Positions 33,721-43,892 of a DNA stretch of 64,000 nt are shown here, piece by piece; position 1 is the first letter of the stretch; each line of letters opens with the position of its first letter. The position numbers and the translations under genes were made by a program. This DNA is from Cryptomeria japonica (Eukaryota; Streptophyta; Pinopsida; Cupressales; Cupressaceae), in NCBI RefSeq assembly GCF_030272615.1, contig NC_081415.1, positions 508,078,873-508,142,872 on the forward strand, given 5' to 3'. The notes under the pieces are model-generated. The model had not been told where the DNA came from and did not search any database. It saw only the letters and a list, made by a program, of their open reading frames with translations.

Positions 33721-36700
33721 TGTAGTACCCCTTCTGAATCAAACTTATTAGACTGATTTTATGTTGCAGTTTACTATTCAGTTGACACTTTATTGCTCGA
33801 CATTTTTCAGACGTATTTGATATTATTTCCTGTTTATCTGGATATTAGATGCATGAGTTATTTTCAGTATTTCAGTACTGGTGATTTCTAGTATTTCATG
33901 GATTATTGCTTTGTACTGACATCTTACTTTATCTAGGCGATGCGTCATATTATGTTGCATGTCTGCAATTGTATTGGATGCAAGGGGACGATTTTCCTTC
34001 ACTTATTTCGGTGAGACAGGGAACATCGCGATTCTCCTTCATCGGTGTGCATGCCGTGTATTCTATATTTATATGCATGCATGTGTGATTCGATGATGTA
34101 GGATATTGCAGGTACAAGTACCGGGTAGGTATGGGGTATCGTCTCCACCTGGCTTCACAGGTTTGAGCGTGCCTTATATGTCCGATGGAAGTGGAGGAGA
34201 TAGTTGTTGACCCTAGTTCTTACCCTGAGTCTACTCTTGTGAGTGTCGTCTATCGGTCGTCCATCCCTTTTGTTCGACTTTCGAGTCTTTTTGTTTTTTT
34301 TTCGGTTTGCGTGCCATAGTGGTTCGGTTACTTATTTAATTTTAAGTTGTCATTCATTGTTGGTATAAGCAATTTATTCATTATTATGCCTTTATATCTT
34401 GAACCAAGCTTAATTGATTAATTTATTAGATTTAAATTTATAGTTGTTTAATTTGGAAAAGTAATCATGTCTAAATCCAATGGAAGAAGTAAAATAAATA
34501 AAGTTAATTGCTTTTAATAAATACAAAATAAAGTTAAATTATTGATTTCCATTTTAGTTGAAAAGTTGATTTAATTTCTATATGTGAAAAATGTATTTTT
34601 CTTTCAAAAAAAAAAAAAGGGAAGAATTCCCATTTATTTTTAGAGGAATATGAAAAAAAGAAAAAAAAAAAAAGTCAATTGTTTTATTTTAATGTTTTTA
34701 AATAGAAAAATATTTCAATCTAGAAGATTAGGTTAAAACATTTTTTTTTACTATTTTTACCTTTGAAAATATTTTTGGAGAGGATATGCTTGTTTGGAGG
34801 AAAAAAAAAGAAATTCTGGAAAAATTTCTTGAAAGGAGGATTTGGGTTTTGAATTAGCTTGAAATTCTGCTGAAGCACACAACTTCTTCTTGGGAACTCT
34901 AGAGGTTGGTTGAATCCTTCTTGTCTATTTTTAAAAATCCATGCTTTCTTCCAATTCTCTGTTTATTGTTAAAAGTTTGGTTTATGAGTATTAGGTGTTG
35001 AGTCTTTGCTTGCCATGAGATTGTTGAAGAAGAATCTCATCAATTTGGTTATCAAATTTCAAACTCAAACTCTCCAAGTAATTTCATAATTTAATTTATG
35101 TTCTTCATTTTGTTTGTGCAAGAAATTCATGGCTTTTGCTGTTTGTAGTTTGAGATATTGTTTTTTAAATGTTTGTTAAAAAAAATAAAATTGTTTGGAG
35201 GATTGTTTGTTATTTTTTTTTTTACAGAGATTTTCATCTCTGTATCTCTGTTTGGTATCCTTTCTTGTCCCAGAAGTTTTATAAAAACAAAATTTAATTT
35301 GATTGAAAAAAAAGAGAAAAATTTATAAAAAAAAAAAAAAATTAGTTTGGGATTGGGGGCGGTGGCGGGGAGCTGGGCTCAACCCAGCCCACGCAGCCTC
35401 TCCCTGCAGCACTTGCTGCTTCCCCATCTTGGGGTTAGCAGCAGCACTGCTTCCCCAAGTATGAGGTTGCAGCAAGCGCTGCTTCCTCATACTTGGGGTT
35501 AGCAGCACTTGCTGCCGTGGGAGCCTTGGGCCCCACGTGAATTTAGTTTAAATTTTTTTTAATATATATTTTTTTTAGTTTAAAAAAATATATATATATA
35601 TATAGTTGTTAAAACATAATAAATAAAGTTATTTTTTTTATAATAAATAATAATGTGTTGTTATTTAAGAATAATAATAATATTGTTATTATTTAATATT
35701 AAATAATAATGCTAAAGTTATTTGTTAGTAATGATGGTATTAATGTTAATTAATAGTACTTCTATTTAGGGATTAGATCTATTTTTTTTTTTGTATTTGG
35801 AAAAATATATAGAAATTATATGGAAGTTATTATTAACTTTTGGAATAAAGGTGAAATTGGATAAATTCAATATTAATGTTCTTTATACAAGTAATGTAAT
35901 ATAATCATATGATATTATATTCAATGAATAGGTATCATATTGGAATTATTTTATATTAGTTTATATATATCTGTTTAATTTGATTTAAATGTTGATTTGG
36001 TTATAGTCGATTTGGGTAAATTGTAATTTTATCATCATCAACTGGTTGGGGGTTTAAAATTTTAAATGTGGTTCCAAATTCAACCTTATTAGACATGTGA
36101 CTTCATCATTTCTTTATGTTAAATAGATGCGATTTCTTTAATTCCAGAAATCCTTATTGCAAGCATTTTATGTTGTTGACTGCTTAAAAGAAAGATTGCT
36201 TGTGTAGGATCTTGTGTTTTTACTATTTGCAGTCTAATTGTTTAAATGTCGTTGCAATATTGTTAAAATTGTCATTATGTCATTGATGTTTACCCCTTAG
36301 TCAGGTGTCGATGTTTAAACCTTGAGGATGTGAGCCATTATGTGTTATGTCCCTAATGGTCAACCCTGGGTTTGTAACTGTGAGTCCTTCACCTGTGTTA
36401 TGTCTGGATTAATATGGTTGTCAATCCCACCATAGAGTTCTCATAGAGAGTCTTATCCAGTTAGTGTCCTAGTAGAGAGAGTGGCTTTTGGGCGGGGGCC
36501 GCACCCGAAGTGGATGGCAGAATAACTCCTCGAAAGTCAGCTATTAAGTGATAACCTAATAATTTGATTAGGGGGTGGGTAGTTATTAAATTAATTAAGA
36601 TAATGTACCCCGCACACGGTTGAGTGCTTGTATAGGCTCAAGGTGTTTGGGAAGGCCTGGAATGGCAAACCTACCACCTTGACCTCACGAAAGGTTGGTA

Positions 36701-37542
36701 GGGTCCACATGATGCTTAGATGGAGCCGGGGGTTCGGGAGAGGTTACCAGGATAACCCAAGATGGGGGCCGGGACCTATGGAGACCTACCTAGGGTAACC
36801 ATCTTAAGCCATGTGATGACACTCTCTCTTTAGGGTCGCTAGTGTTTTGTGAGTTGAGTCCCTTGTGTACTGCGGAGTCATGTGTACTGTTGTACTTATC
36901 TTGCTTGCTTGAGGGTCTTCTGCTATCTCCTAGCACGGTGGGGTGGTTCCATTATGGGATCACATGGTCGGGTGGTAGTGCCACTTGCCATCGGATATCT
37001 TGTTCTTACCTTCATGCGAGGATTGGCTTCGCTGGTGTATCTTGGTTCTTGCTTCGTGTAGCAACTCATGTTCTCGATATTGTACCTTTGAGGCCCGTGT
37101 GGTCATTGTATCAGCAACTTTGTAACCTTTGTACTTTATTGTTCTATGGAAGCCATGTAATTTATGGAATATTGTAATTTAAAGATCATTGGATGTATGT
37201 TGTTTCAATTATCTTTCATCTTATGTATAAATGAATCATTGGAAGTATATATGTTGTAACTCTTTAAATCTATCTTTTGGAAATCAATTTATGAATTTGA
37301 GTTATTTTATCGTAATTGACTTTCCCTAATTTAGATGGATAATTGGATTAATATTGAGATGTGGTTTTAATTAGAAGTAATTTTCGTTGGTAACCCTTTA
37401 GGATGTCAATGATAGACTTCCGCTTGTGTTATTATTATTATGCAAGTTATGATTAATTCACTTAATCTTAAACAAATTTTTTTTCTCCCTTTAGTTGCCT
37501 TGTAGTGTTGCAATCCTTTAGGGTTCCTGGCGGGGCATTACA
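33721..37542 (+). repeat. Right LTR of the palindromic Ty3 element (3822 bp)
   Basis: Starts TGTAGTACCCC and ends GGCGGGGCATTACA, the same terminal words as the LTRs at 43893-60080. Inverted copy of 22486-26598, without about 295 bp found there (the gap falls near 35160-35166). No coding sequence is inside; open frames within are chance. Confidence 0.95.
35342..35540. repeat. GC-rich palindromic cassette in the right Ty3 LTR
   Basis: Inverse of 24485-24680. It starts about 1.62 kb from the LTR start. Motifs are CAGCACTTGCTGC, AGCAGCACTGC, CCAAGTATGAGG and CCTCATACTTGG, which can pair with each other. Confidence 0.8.
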
Positions 37543-37547
37543 CTTAG
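37543..37547. repeat. Right TSD (CTTAG) of the Ty3 element
   Basis: Exact match to 22481-22485. See the left copy. Confidence 0.95.
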
Positions 37548-38894
37548 GTAGACCTGTGACAAGGTTTCCCATAGATGATACAACTCTATAATTCAGGTGG
37601 CCTAGTCTTCTATGCCAAACTTCATTTGCATTTGTCGCTTCATGAATTAGGGCTAGGTTGGGCTATGTGCATAGCTCATACAAATAGCCTCATCTTTGAC
37701 CAATGACTTTAGCTTTCTTGATGGAAGAATTCCTCGGCCAAGCCAACACCTTGTTTTTCATGAAGGTTACTTTGTATCTGTTATCTTCTAGTGCTGATAT
37801 GGAGACTAGATTTCTCTTGATGCCGTGGACATATAGTACTCCTTCGAGTTGCAATGATATGTCTGTCTTCAATTTGATGGTGCAGGATCCAATTCCTCTG
37901 ACTGGATGTGAGGAATCATCTCCGATAGTCACTTCTTCATCATTCTCCTCTATCATGGAATCTAGCACTTCTCTAAACCCTGTAATGTGTCTGGATGAGC
38001 CACTGTCGATCACCCAAGAGTTAGACTTGTTTGTTGCATTGCTTGTAAGTGCTAAGTAGAGGACATAGTTCTCAGAGTCATCTTCTCTTTTGGATTTTCC
38101 TGCTTTGGCAAATGTGGCTTGAAGTTTGGCTCTCTCCGGACATTTTGCAACATAGTGCCCGAATTTGTCACACCTATAGCATTGAATATGTGACAGGTCT
38201 TTCTTTGAAGTGTTCTTGCCTTGACGACCTTTCCTCTTCCTAAATTGCTTCTTCTTGGTTTTCTTATTTGTGTTAGTATTTAGGACTTGAAGGTCTTCGT
38301 CTATGTTCTTTTGTTTTATTCCCCCATCTTGTTCAATCTTGATTCTTCTTGGAGACAATCATCTCTTAATCTTTCAAACTTAGGATATTTGGACCTTGCA
38401 TTGATGCCTTGGACGAATGCACTCCATCCACTAGGCAACCCATCTAGAGCAATGAGTGTTAACTCTTTGCTTTGGATCTCGTAATCAAGAGTTGCTAGTT
38501 CATCTCTTAGGGCTGATATCCGCATAAAGTAGGCGTTGATTGTCTCCCCTTTGTTCATGGTGATATGATTTATCTCTCATTTTAATGCCAGAGTTCAACT
38601 TGCATTTGATATCTCAAATGTGCTTTCAAGTGCTTTGAACATCTTATAGGCCATCTGATGTTTCCTTATGATGGGCATTATGTTGTTTCTCACCCCATCA
38701 ACTATTATTTTAATGGCCTTTTCATTTCCCTCAATCCATGCTGCTTTGTCAGGTTCATTTTCAGGTTGTGCATTTTCAGTTTGAACAAATGAATCCACTT
38801 TGTTCTCCTTTAAGATCATCTTGATTCTGAACTTCCAAGCTGAAAAATCATCGCCACCTCCGAGTCCATCTTCGAATCTGATAGCGCTGGCCAT
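37548..38894 (-). pseudogene. Copia gag, protease and pre-integrase
   Basis: Gag starts at 38894 (MASAIRFEDGLGGGDDFSAWKF, within the first 25 residues) and runs to about 38595, where a stop and shift occur. It resumes at 38558 (NKGETINAYFMRISALRDEL, typical of the Copia UBN2 gag domain). A CCHC knuckle (CYRCDKFGHYVAKC) is followed by the aspartic protease motif WVIDSGSSRHITG. After a stop at about 37690 come the pre-integrase residues VWHRRLGHLNYR and GLPK, where the Ty3 element is inserted. Confidence 0.93.
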
Positions 38895-38973
38895 TTGAGA
38901 AATGTGATGTAGTATATAACCTTGTTATTAAATTATTCACAAAATCAAATAACCGTAGGTTCGATCAACTATA

Positions 38974-38985
38974 GCTCTGATACCA
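38974..38985 (-). promoter_or_regulatory. Copia primer-binding site
   Basis: On the minus strand TGGTATCAGAGC lies directly after the 5' LTR. It is a perfect complement to the 3' end of plant initiator methionine tRNA, the usual Copia minus-strand primer. Confidence 0.95.
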
Positions 38986-39716
38986 TGTAAATGTATATGC
39001 AATTTTCAATTTGAAGAACAAGTTATATATATATATATAGACACACACAATGTAGTGTACTTATAATTTGTTTGATTCACAATGTAATATGTCTGATTTT
39101 TTTTCTTTGCTGCAGATGGAAAGAGAACATTAATTGATTTCGATGCACTTCTCCAAGCAAATGAATCGGGTTATATATGGCAATGAGGGGAGACCAAGTG
39201 TTACCTTGGTCGGTTATGTCCTTTTGCTTACCCAAACAACACATTGCTAATTAACTCGATATAAATCGGTGCCATTACATGTTTCATATTAACCGATATG
39301 TGTATCAGTGTCAATGCATAACTTGATACTATATATTGGTAACTATGATATCCTTAACCGATTCCCAATTAGTGGTAGTTAAACATGCCCAATAACTATA
39401 TCAATCAGTGGCAATAAATAAACAAAACATACTCGATAACTAATCGGGGTATTACTAATAACATCCGATAATATATTGGTGGCATCATTATTAAGTGCAA
39501 TTTGATAATTATGAAGGGGTTCGATATAGTATAAATCATGCATATAGAAATGATATATCAATATATATTAATATACATATGAAGTAATAATAATTAATTC
39601 ATATATATTTATACATCTCCAAGATCGAACATATATATCTGCATTAATGCCATTCTTCATTTGATGTAAATGGATTTGTATTAGATTTTATCTAACCGAT
39701 GCTATTTGCATCAACA
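38986..39716 (-). repeat. Copia 5' LTR (right)
   Basis: Direct repeat of 18637-19380. About 41 bp covering two hairpins of the left copy are missing between CCTTT and TTTTG words. It has an extra ACACACACAA / GTAGTGTACTTAT segment near 39045-39068. Flanked on the right by TSD AGATG. Confidence 0.95.
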
Positions 39717-41400
39717 AGATGAAGTTAGAGCTGGGCACAATTCCAAGATGTATCTACTTAGTAAAAAATTCCTACATATCAAGAACAAGCTAAAGGTTTG
39801 GAACAAGGATCACTTCAAAAATATATTCATCGAAAAGGTTCGGGTTGAAGAGTAGTTAACCGAATTGCAGAAGGGTATTGTAAGAGGGATGGTCAAGGAT
39901 GATTTTGAGATGGAGTAGAGGTTGAAAGTAGAGCTTTCTGAGATCTTGGCCAAGGAAGAATCGCATTGGTGACAAAAATCTAGAGAAACCTGGCTGGAAG
40001 GTGATAAGAACACAGTATTTTCATAGAACAACAGTGACAAATAAAAGCATGAATATGATATTGGAGATAAAACAGGAAATGGTTCAAAGACAGTCCATGG
40101 AGGAAGTGAATCAAGAGGAAGTGCAATACTTTTAGTCCATATTAAATCGTGCTACTTCAAATCATGGTAGGGAATGGGAAGATTTCCTAAATCATATTCC
40201 AGCTCTGATCAGTGAAGAAGATAATGTGGAATTATATAAGCCGATCACCATGTAAGAAGTGAGGCTGACCATCTTTCAAATTGGATTGGATAAGGCCCCA
40301 GGCTTGGATGATTTCCCCACAGAATTCTATAGGTCTTCTGGAATATCATTTGTGATAATCTGTATAAAGCGGTGGAGGAATCTTGAAGAACTACAATGCT
40401 TGGTACCCTCAATCATACTTTCATTACATTAGTTCCAAAGAACAAGGAGGTATTAAATTTTGGAGATTTCCAAACTATTGCATTATGTAGCACAACGTAT
40501 AAAATAACCGCCAAGATAATTGCAAATCGATTAAAAAAGATACTTAAGAAGGTGATTTCAGATGAGCAAAGTGGATTTACTCTTGGTAGATCAATTGTTG
40601 AAGGGATTATTATAGCTCATGAGGCTATTCATATTGCGAGAAAAACTAGGACCCCAATATGGTGATCAAACTGGATATACTGAAAGCCAATGGGTGGATA
40701 CACATTTCTTACTAAGTGTACTGAGAAAATTTGGGTTTGGAAGCAAATGGACCGTGTGGATTGAGAGTTGTATAAACAGAACAAAGTTTTGGTATTAGTG
40801 AATGGAGTGGCTCAAGGTTTCTTTGGGTCTTTTAGAGGTATTCAATAAGCCGTTGTCCCCTTCCTCTTCATTATTATGGCTGAAGCATTGGGGATAACTA
40901 TCTCTCATCTCATATCAGAAGGTCTATGGAAGGGAATTGAGATTACGACTAGAATAGAAGCAACAACACATTAGCAATTTGTTGATGATACTATCTTATT
41001 TGGAAAAACAACTAGAGTGGAAGCCAAAAATATTAGGAGTTAATTGAATGATTTTAACAAAGCTTTTGGTCAAAATATCAAATAGAAAAAGCCTGAAGTA
41101 TTGTTTCTTAATGTACAACCAAGCCTACAAAGAGAGATTGCAAGAATATCGGGATTGAGGATTGCCAGCCTTCCAAGAAGGTTTTTGGGGATGCCTTTGT
41201 TTGGGTGTGTTAAAAAAAAAATGCTACTGGGAGAATGTAATCAACAATTGTAAGAGGAAAATAGAGATGTGGAAAGGGAGGTGGTTAACCTCAACAGACC
41301 GTATTTTGATGTTAAAAGCCGTGTTGATAGCTATGCCAATATATTCAATGTCTTGTACGAAGATACCCAAATTAGTGAAAGATATCCTTATTTAGCTTAT
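39717..41400 (+). pseudogene. LINE ORF2 reverse transcriptase, broken
   Basis: Continues the endonuclease frame (WWD then EVRAG). A linker region carries TWLEGDKNT and YFH (as in TQYFHRTT), the conserved pre-RT motif. RT blocks follow: DKAPGLDDFPTEFYR (about 40285-40335), FITLVPKNKEV with FQTIALCSTTYKI, NRLKKIL, DEQSGFTLGRSI, and the catalytic box QFVDDTILFG (about 40975-41005). Stops and frameshifts occur throughout. The enzyme copies LINE RNA onto nicked target DNA. Confidence 0.93.
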
Positions 41401-42660
41401 GAGGCGTTTCTTTTGGAATGGGAGGAAGGAGACACATAAAATACCTTTGCTATCCTGGTATAGGATTTGCTAACAACAACGAGCTAAAGGAGCAGGAGTG
41501 AGACAATTGAATATTATGAATATTGCAATGGGAGCAAAGTTAGTCTGGATTATGTATTGCAATGGAGATCGACGATGGGTTCAAATTTTGAGAAGTTTCC
41601 AGATTCATATGAACCTTTGAGAATCCTAAGTGTCAGTAATCTCGCAAGAGGATCTGCAATTTGGAATTTTATTCTTGATTGTAGGGAGGCTATTACCAAA
41701 CATATCACATGGGAAGTTAGGGATGGTAGGAGCTCTTTGTTTTGGGAGGACTCTTTGGGGGGTCATTCAACACTCAACTCCAATCCTCACCTAGATGCAG
41801 TTAAGGAAGAGACAATCAGAATATGGGGGTGGAAGATTTGTGACTATGTGAATGTGGTCTGATACAATGGTTTAGTAAGATGGGAATGGAAATCATTGGA
41901 TGATATCAATGTGCCCCAAGATCAGAAGAATGCTTTGAATGAAATACTGAAAAGTAGAGTACTGATATGGTCATACAAACAAGACATAATTAGGTGGTGT
42001 GCTTCGACATATGGTAGGTATAAAGTCAAGTTAGGGTATAAAATCAAGGAGGCTATAGTAGAAGATCACCAATGGCCGAAGGAATTACCATGGGGTAAAT
42101 CTTGTTTGCTAAAGACAGGGGCTTTCTCATGGTTGGCAATCTAGAATAGGATTCTAACTCAGGATAGGAATTGGAATTGCAGGGCCAAGCAGATGTTCAT
42201 TGTGTAAAAACCACAATGAAAATGTAGATCCTCTCTTGTTGTTATGCCCATACATAGAGAGTCGTTGGAAATACTTTTTGAATAAGCTAGAGTTGTAAGG
42301 ATCATTACCACAAAGCTTGAGGGATTGGTTTTGTATCTGGTCCAAACAAAATAAGAAAAGTTTGTTTGCAAGCTTATGGCAGTTTATTCCTTCAACAGTG
42401 GTATGGAGGTTTGGAAAGAACGACAAATTAGAGGTTAAATAAATGGCTATCACCCATCAGAATTTTAACTAAATCTTTGGAGGACATTAAAATTAGTAAT
42501 ATATAAAGGGAAGGGAATGTAGTGGTTGATGACTTGGCCGCGAAAGCAGTGAGGGGGGTTATGGATGACGTGACAAGAATGATGATAGTAACTAATTGTA
42601 GAAGTAGGGATTGGATAGACAGGTTGGCAAGCCATGAAACAAGTGAGTTGTAGGGTGGAG
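41401..42660 (+). pseudogene. LINE ORF2 C-terminal region with zf-RVT-like motif
   Basis: After RT, recognisable pieces include RRFFWNGRKE, KGAGVRQLNIMN and WKYFLNKLEL, and a zf-RVT motif RCSLCKNHNEN...LLLLCPY at about 42185-42255. A proline stands where family members usually have the conserved histidine (VDP instead of VDH). A trailing frame to about 42655 ends SHETSEL. Multiple frameshifts are present. Confidence 0.8.
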
Positions 42661-43235
42661 GGAGAATTGAGATTGCACAAGTAATATGTGTGAATTTACA
42701 ATGATCGCTTAGAAGAGCGAGGAACATGACAAGTGGATTAAACTGGAATTTAGATGACTACTACTATTTGTTGGGATACAAGTACACACACATTAAGATT
42801 TTCTATGCTTGGGTGCCGAGTTGGGCGAGGGGAATTTTCTTAAGTTTTTGAAGGACAGTATTTAAAGCCATGGAAGAGGTATGATTTATTGCACATGCTT
42901 TAAGGGCATACAAAGCGGTAGGCATGATTTATTGCACATGCTTTAATATTTTGCAGACGCATTTAGTAAGGCGGTGAAGGGGCTATATAATGGTTTTTGA
43001 AGGATAACTTTGACATTTGGAGAGTAGTGATGGAAACACCTATTCTTCTAGAGGCTATGATGTATGAGCAACAAACATTTAGATTTTAGTTTCCGTGAAC
43101 TGATTTTAGCATATTTGGAATTTGGTTAAGATTTTGAATTATAGTAGTTACATAATGTTGGTAAGGTTGTTCTAGATTTTGCGGATATGGAAGTTTCATA
43201 TTTTAGTGTAAATATTCTAGAAGAGTGCAAGCTTT
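42661..43235. other. LINE 3' region or internal end of another element
   Basis: No conserved domain. The phrase ATGATTTATTGCACATGCTT occurs twice (about 42880-42900 and 42924-42945), a short local duplication. The sequence leads into an 11-G run and LTR-like signals, so at least its right part may be the 3' internal end of a small retroelement. Confidence 0.4.
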
Positions 43236-43372
43236 GGGGGGGGGGGTATGTAGAATACCATATTTTATGTGAATTTGGGTGTTATGTGAGTTTATAATTA
43301 AATAGAGTGTGAGTTTTCTTCGTTTGGCAATTTCAGCCTTCTCTGTAGTTCACCTTTTATTGGTATTAGAGC
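43236..43372 (+). mobile_element. Possible short LTR between a G-tract and a PBS
   Basis: Eleven G at 43236-43246 could be a polypurine tract. TGTAGAATACC begins at 43249. At 43361-43372 is TGGTATTAGAGC, one base from the tRNA-iMet PBS, followed by TAGGTTCTA, a usual continuation in plant elements. Between them is about 110 bp that could be a short LTR (TRIM-like), with a CA at 43351-43352. Order PPT-LTR-PBS suggests one LTR shared by two tandem elements. No second LTR was found in the window, so this stays tentative. Confidence 0.4.
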
Positions 43373-43892
43373 TAGGTTCTACGCTTGATTCCATTGTGCA
43401 AATTCTTCAATGCTTATGTTTATGAGTGCATTATGTTTGTTGTTGAGTTTGTCAAGATTGACATGTTGAGTCAACACAATTGAAATGATCACATAATTGT
43501 TGGAGAATGTTTGGAATTGCCAAAGTTGGGCGATGAAATTTTGAGAGGTTTTTTAGAGACATATCATTGCATGTGCATCTATACATTGCCATGTTATGTG
43601 GATGTGTCTGTAAGTAGTGTGCGATCAAACAAAGGAGTGTCAGAAGTTTGAAGTATAGAGGAAATCACCAGTCGATGCTCTGTAATAGAACATGATCTCT
43701 GAAATCTATTGTTGCCACCTTTGAAAGTTGCTACTATAGTCTCTAGAAGTCAAGTTGGGTGATGCCGCTGCTTAACACACAAGATGGGTCCATGATTGTG
43801 TTATGCAATTTAGCTGGTTGATTGATCCTCCTAGAGATTTTGGACAACCATGACAACAGGAGTGGATGGCACGACTCTTCCTAGTAGCTGCG
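43373..43892. other. Possible leader of a small retroelement; no gene
   Basis: Follows the PBS-like site. No open frame with recognisable content. It is interrupted at 43893 by the solo LTR; the target sequence continues at 48016. Confidence 0.4.

Larger units (their letters stand above)
22486..37542. mobile_element. Palindromic Ty3/Gypsy element with inverted LTRs
   Basis: 15,057 bp inserted in the Copia integrase region with a perfect CTTAG TSD. The left LTR (22486-26598) is on the minus strand and the right LTR (33721-37542) on the plus strand, so both outer ends are the same U5 terminus (TGTAATGCCCCGCC on the left, GGCGGGGCATTACA on the right). Inside each LTR comes a gag N-terminal block, leader and PBS in LTR orientation, then a gag body in the opposite orientation. 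The centre holds three gag-protease units (+), a damaged integrase (-) and a gag-protease-integrase-finger fusion (-). RT and RNase H are absent. It cannot move by itself. Lineage looks like a Tekay/Del-type chromovirus from its long LTRs and gag, but no chromodomain was seen. Confidence 0.92.
18637..39716 (-). mobile_element. Ty1/Copia retrotransposon, minus strand, split by a Ty3 element
   Basis: LTRs at 18637-19380 and 38986-39716 are direct repeats, both starting TGTAAATG and ending ATCAACA on the plus strand. The 5' LTR is the right one. Gag, protease, integrase, RT and RNase H follow leftwards in Copia order. A tRNA-iMet PBS touches the 5' LTR and a purine tract touches the 3' LTR. The flanks GGATG (18632-18636) and AGATG (39717-39721) are a 5-bp TSD with one mutation, inside LINE ORF2. 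The Ty3 element at 22486-37542 splits the pre-integrase region. Stops and small frameshifts show it is inactive. Confidence 0.95.
13561..42660 (+). mobile_element. L1-type LINE (non-LTR retrotransposon), split by three insertions
   Basis: The pieces line up in the order of a plant L1 LINE: ORF1 with a DUF4283-like region and zinc-knuckle remnant (15003-15879 plus 17306 onward), ORF2 endonuclease (17841-18636), reverse transcriptase (39717-41400) and a zf-RVT-like C-terminus (about 42150-42300). Two LTR insertions lie in the 5' half and the Copia element (18637-39716) lies between endonuclease and RT. Reading frames join across the second LTR and across the Copia insertion when the insert and one TSD copy are removed. 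Many stops and frameshifts show it is old and dead. The 5' boundary (13561) is a guess: purine-rich sequence from there could be 5' UTR. The 3' boundary is also unclear because no poly-A tail is visible. Confidence 0.75.

Noticed and set aside
36842-37177. 111-codon frame, also present at 22851-23186 on the other strand
   Set aside because: It is conserved only because the two are copies of the same LTR; it lacks any domain and lies in the U5 part of the LTR.
33721-37542. Reading the 15-kb insertion as two separate Ty3 insertions meeting head to head
   Set aside because: Two independent insertions would each leave their own TSD; only one CTTAG pair is found, at the outer ends, and both arms share the same odd PBS/gag junction.
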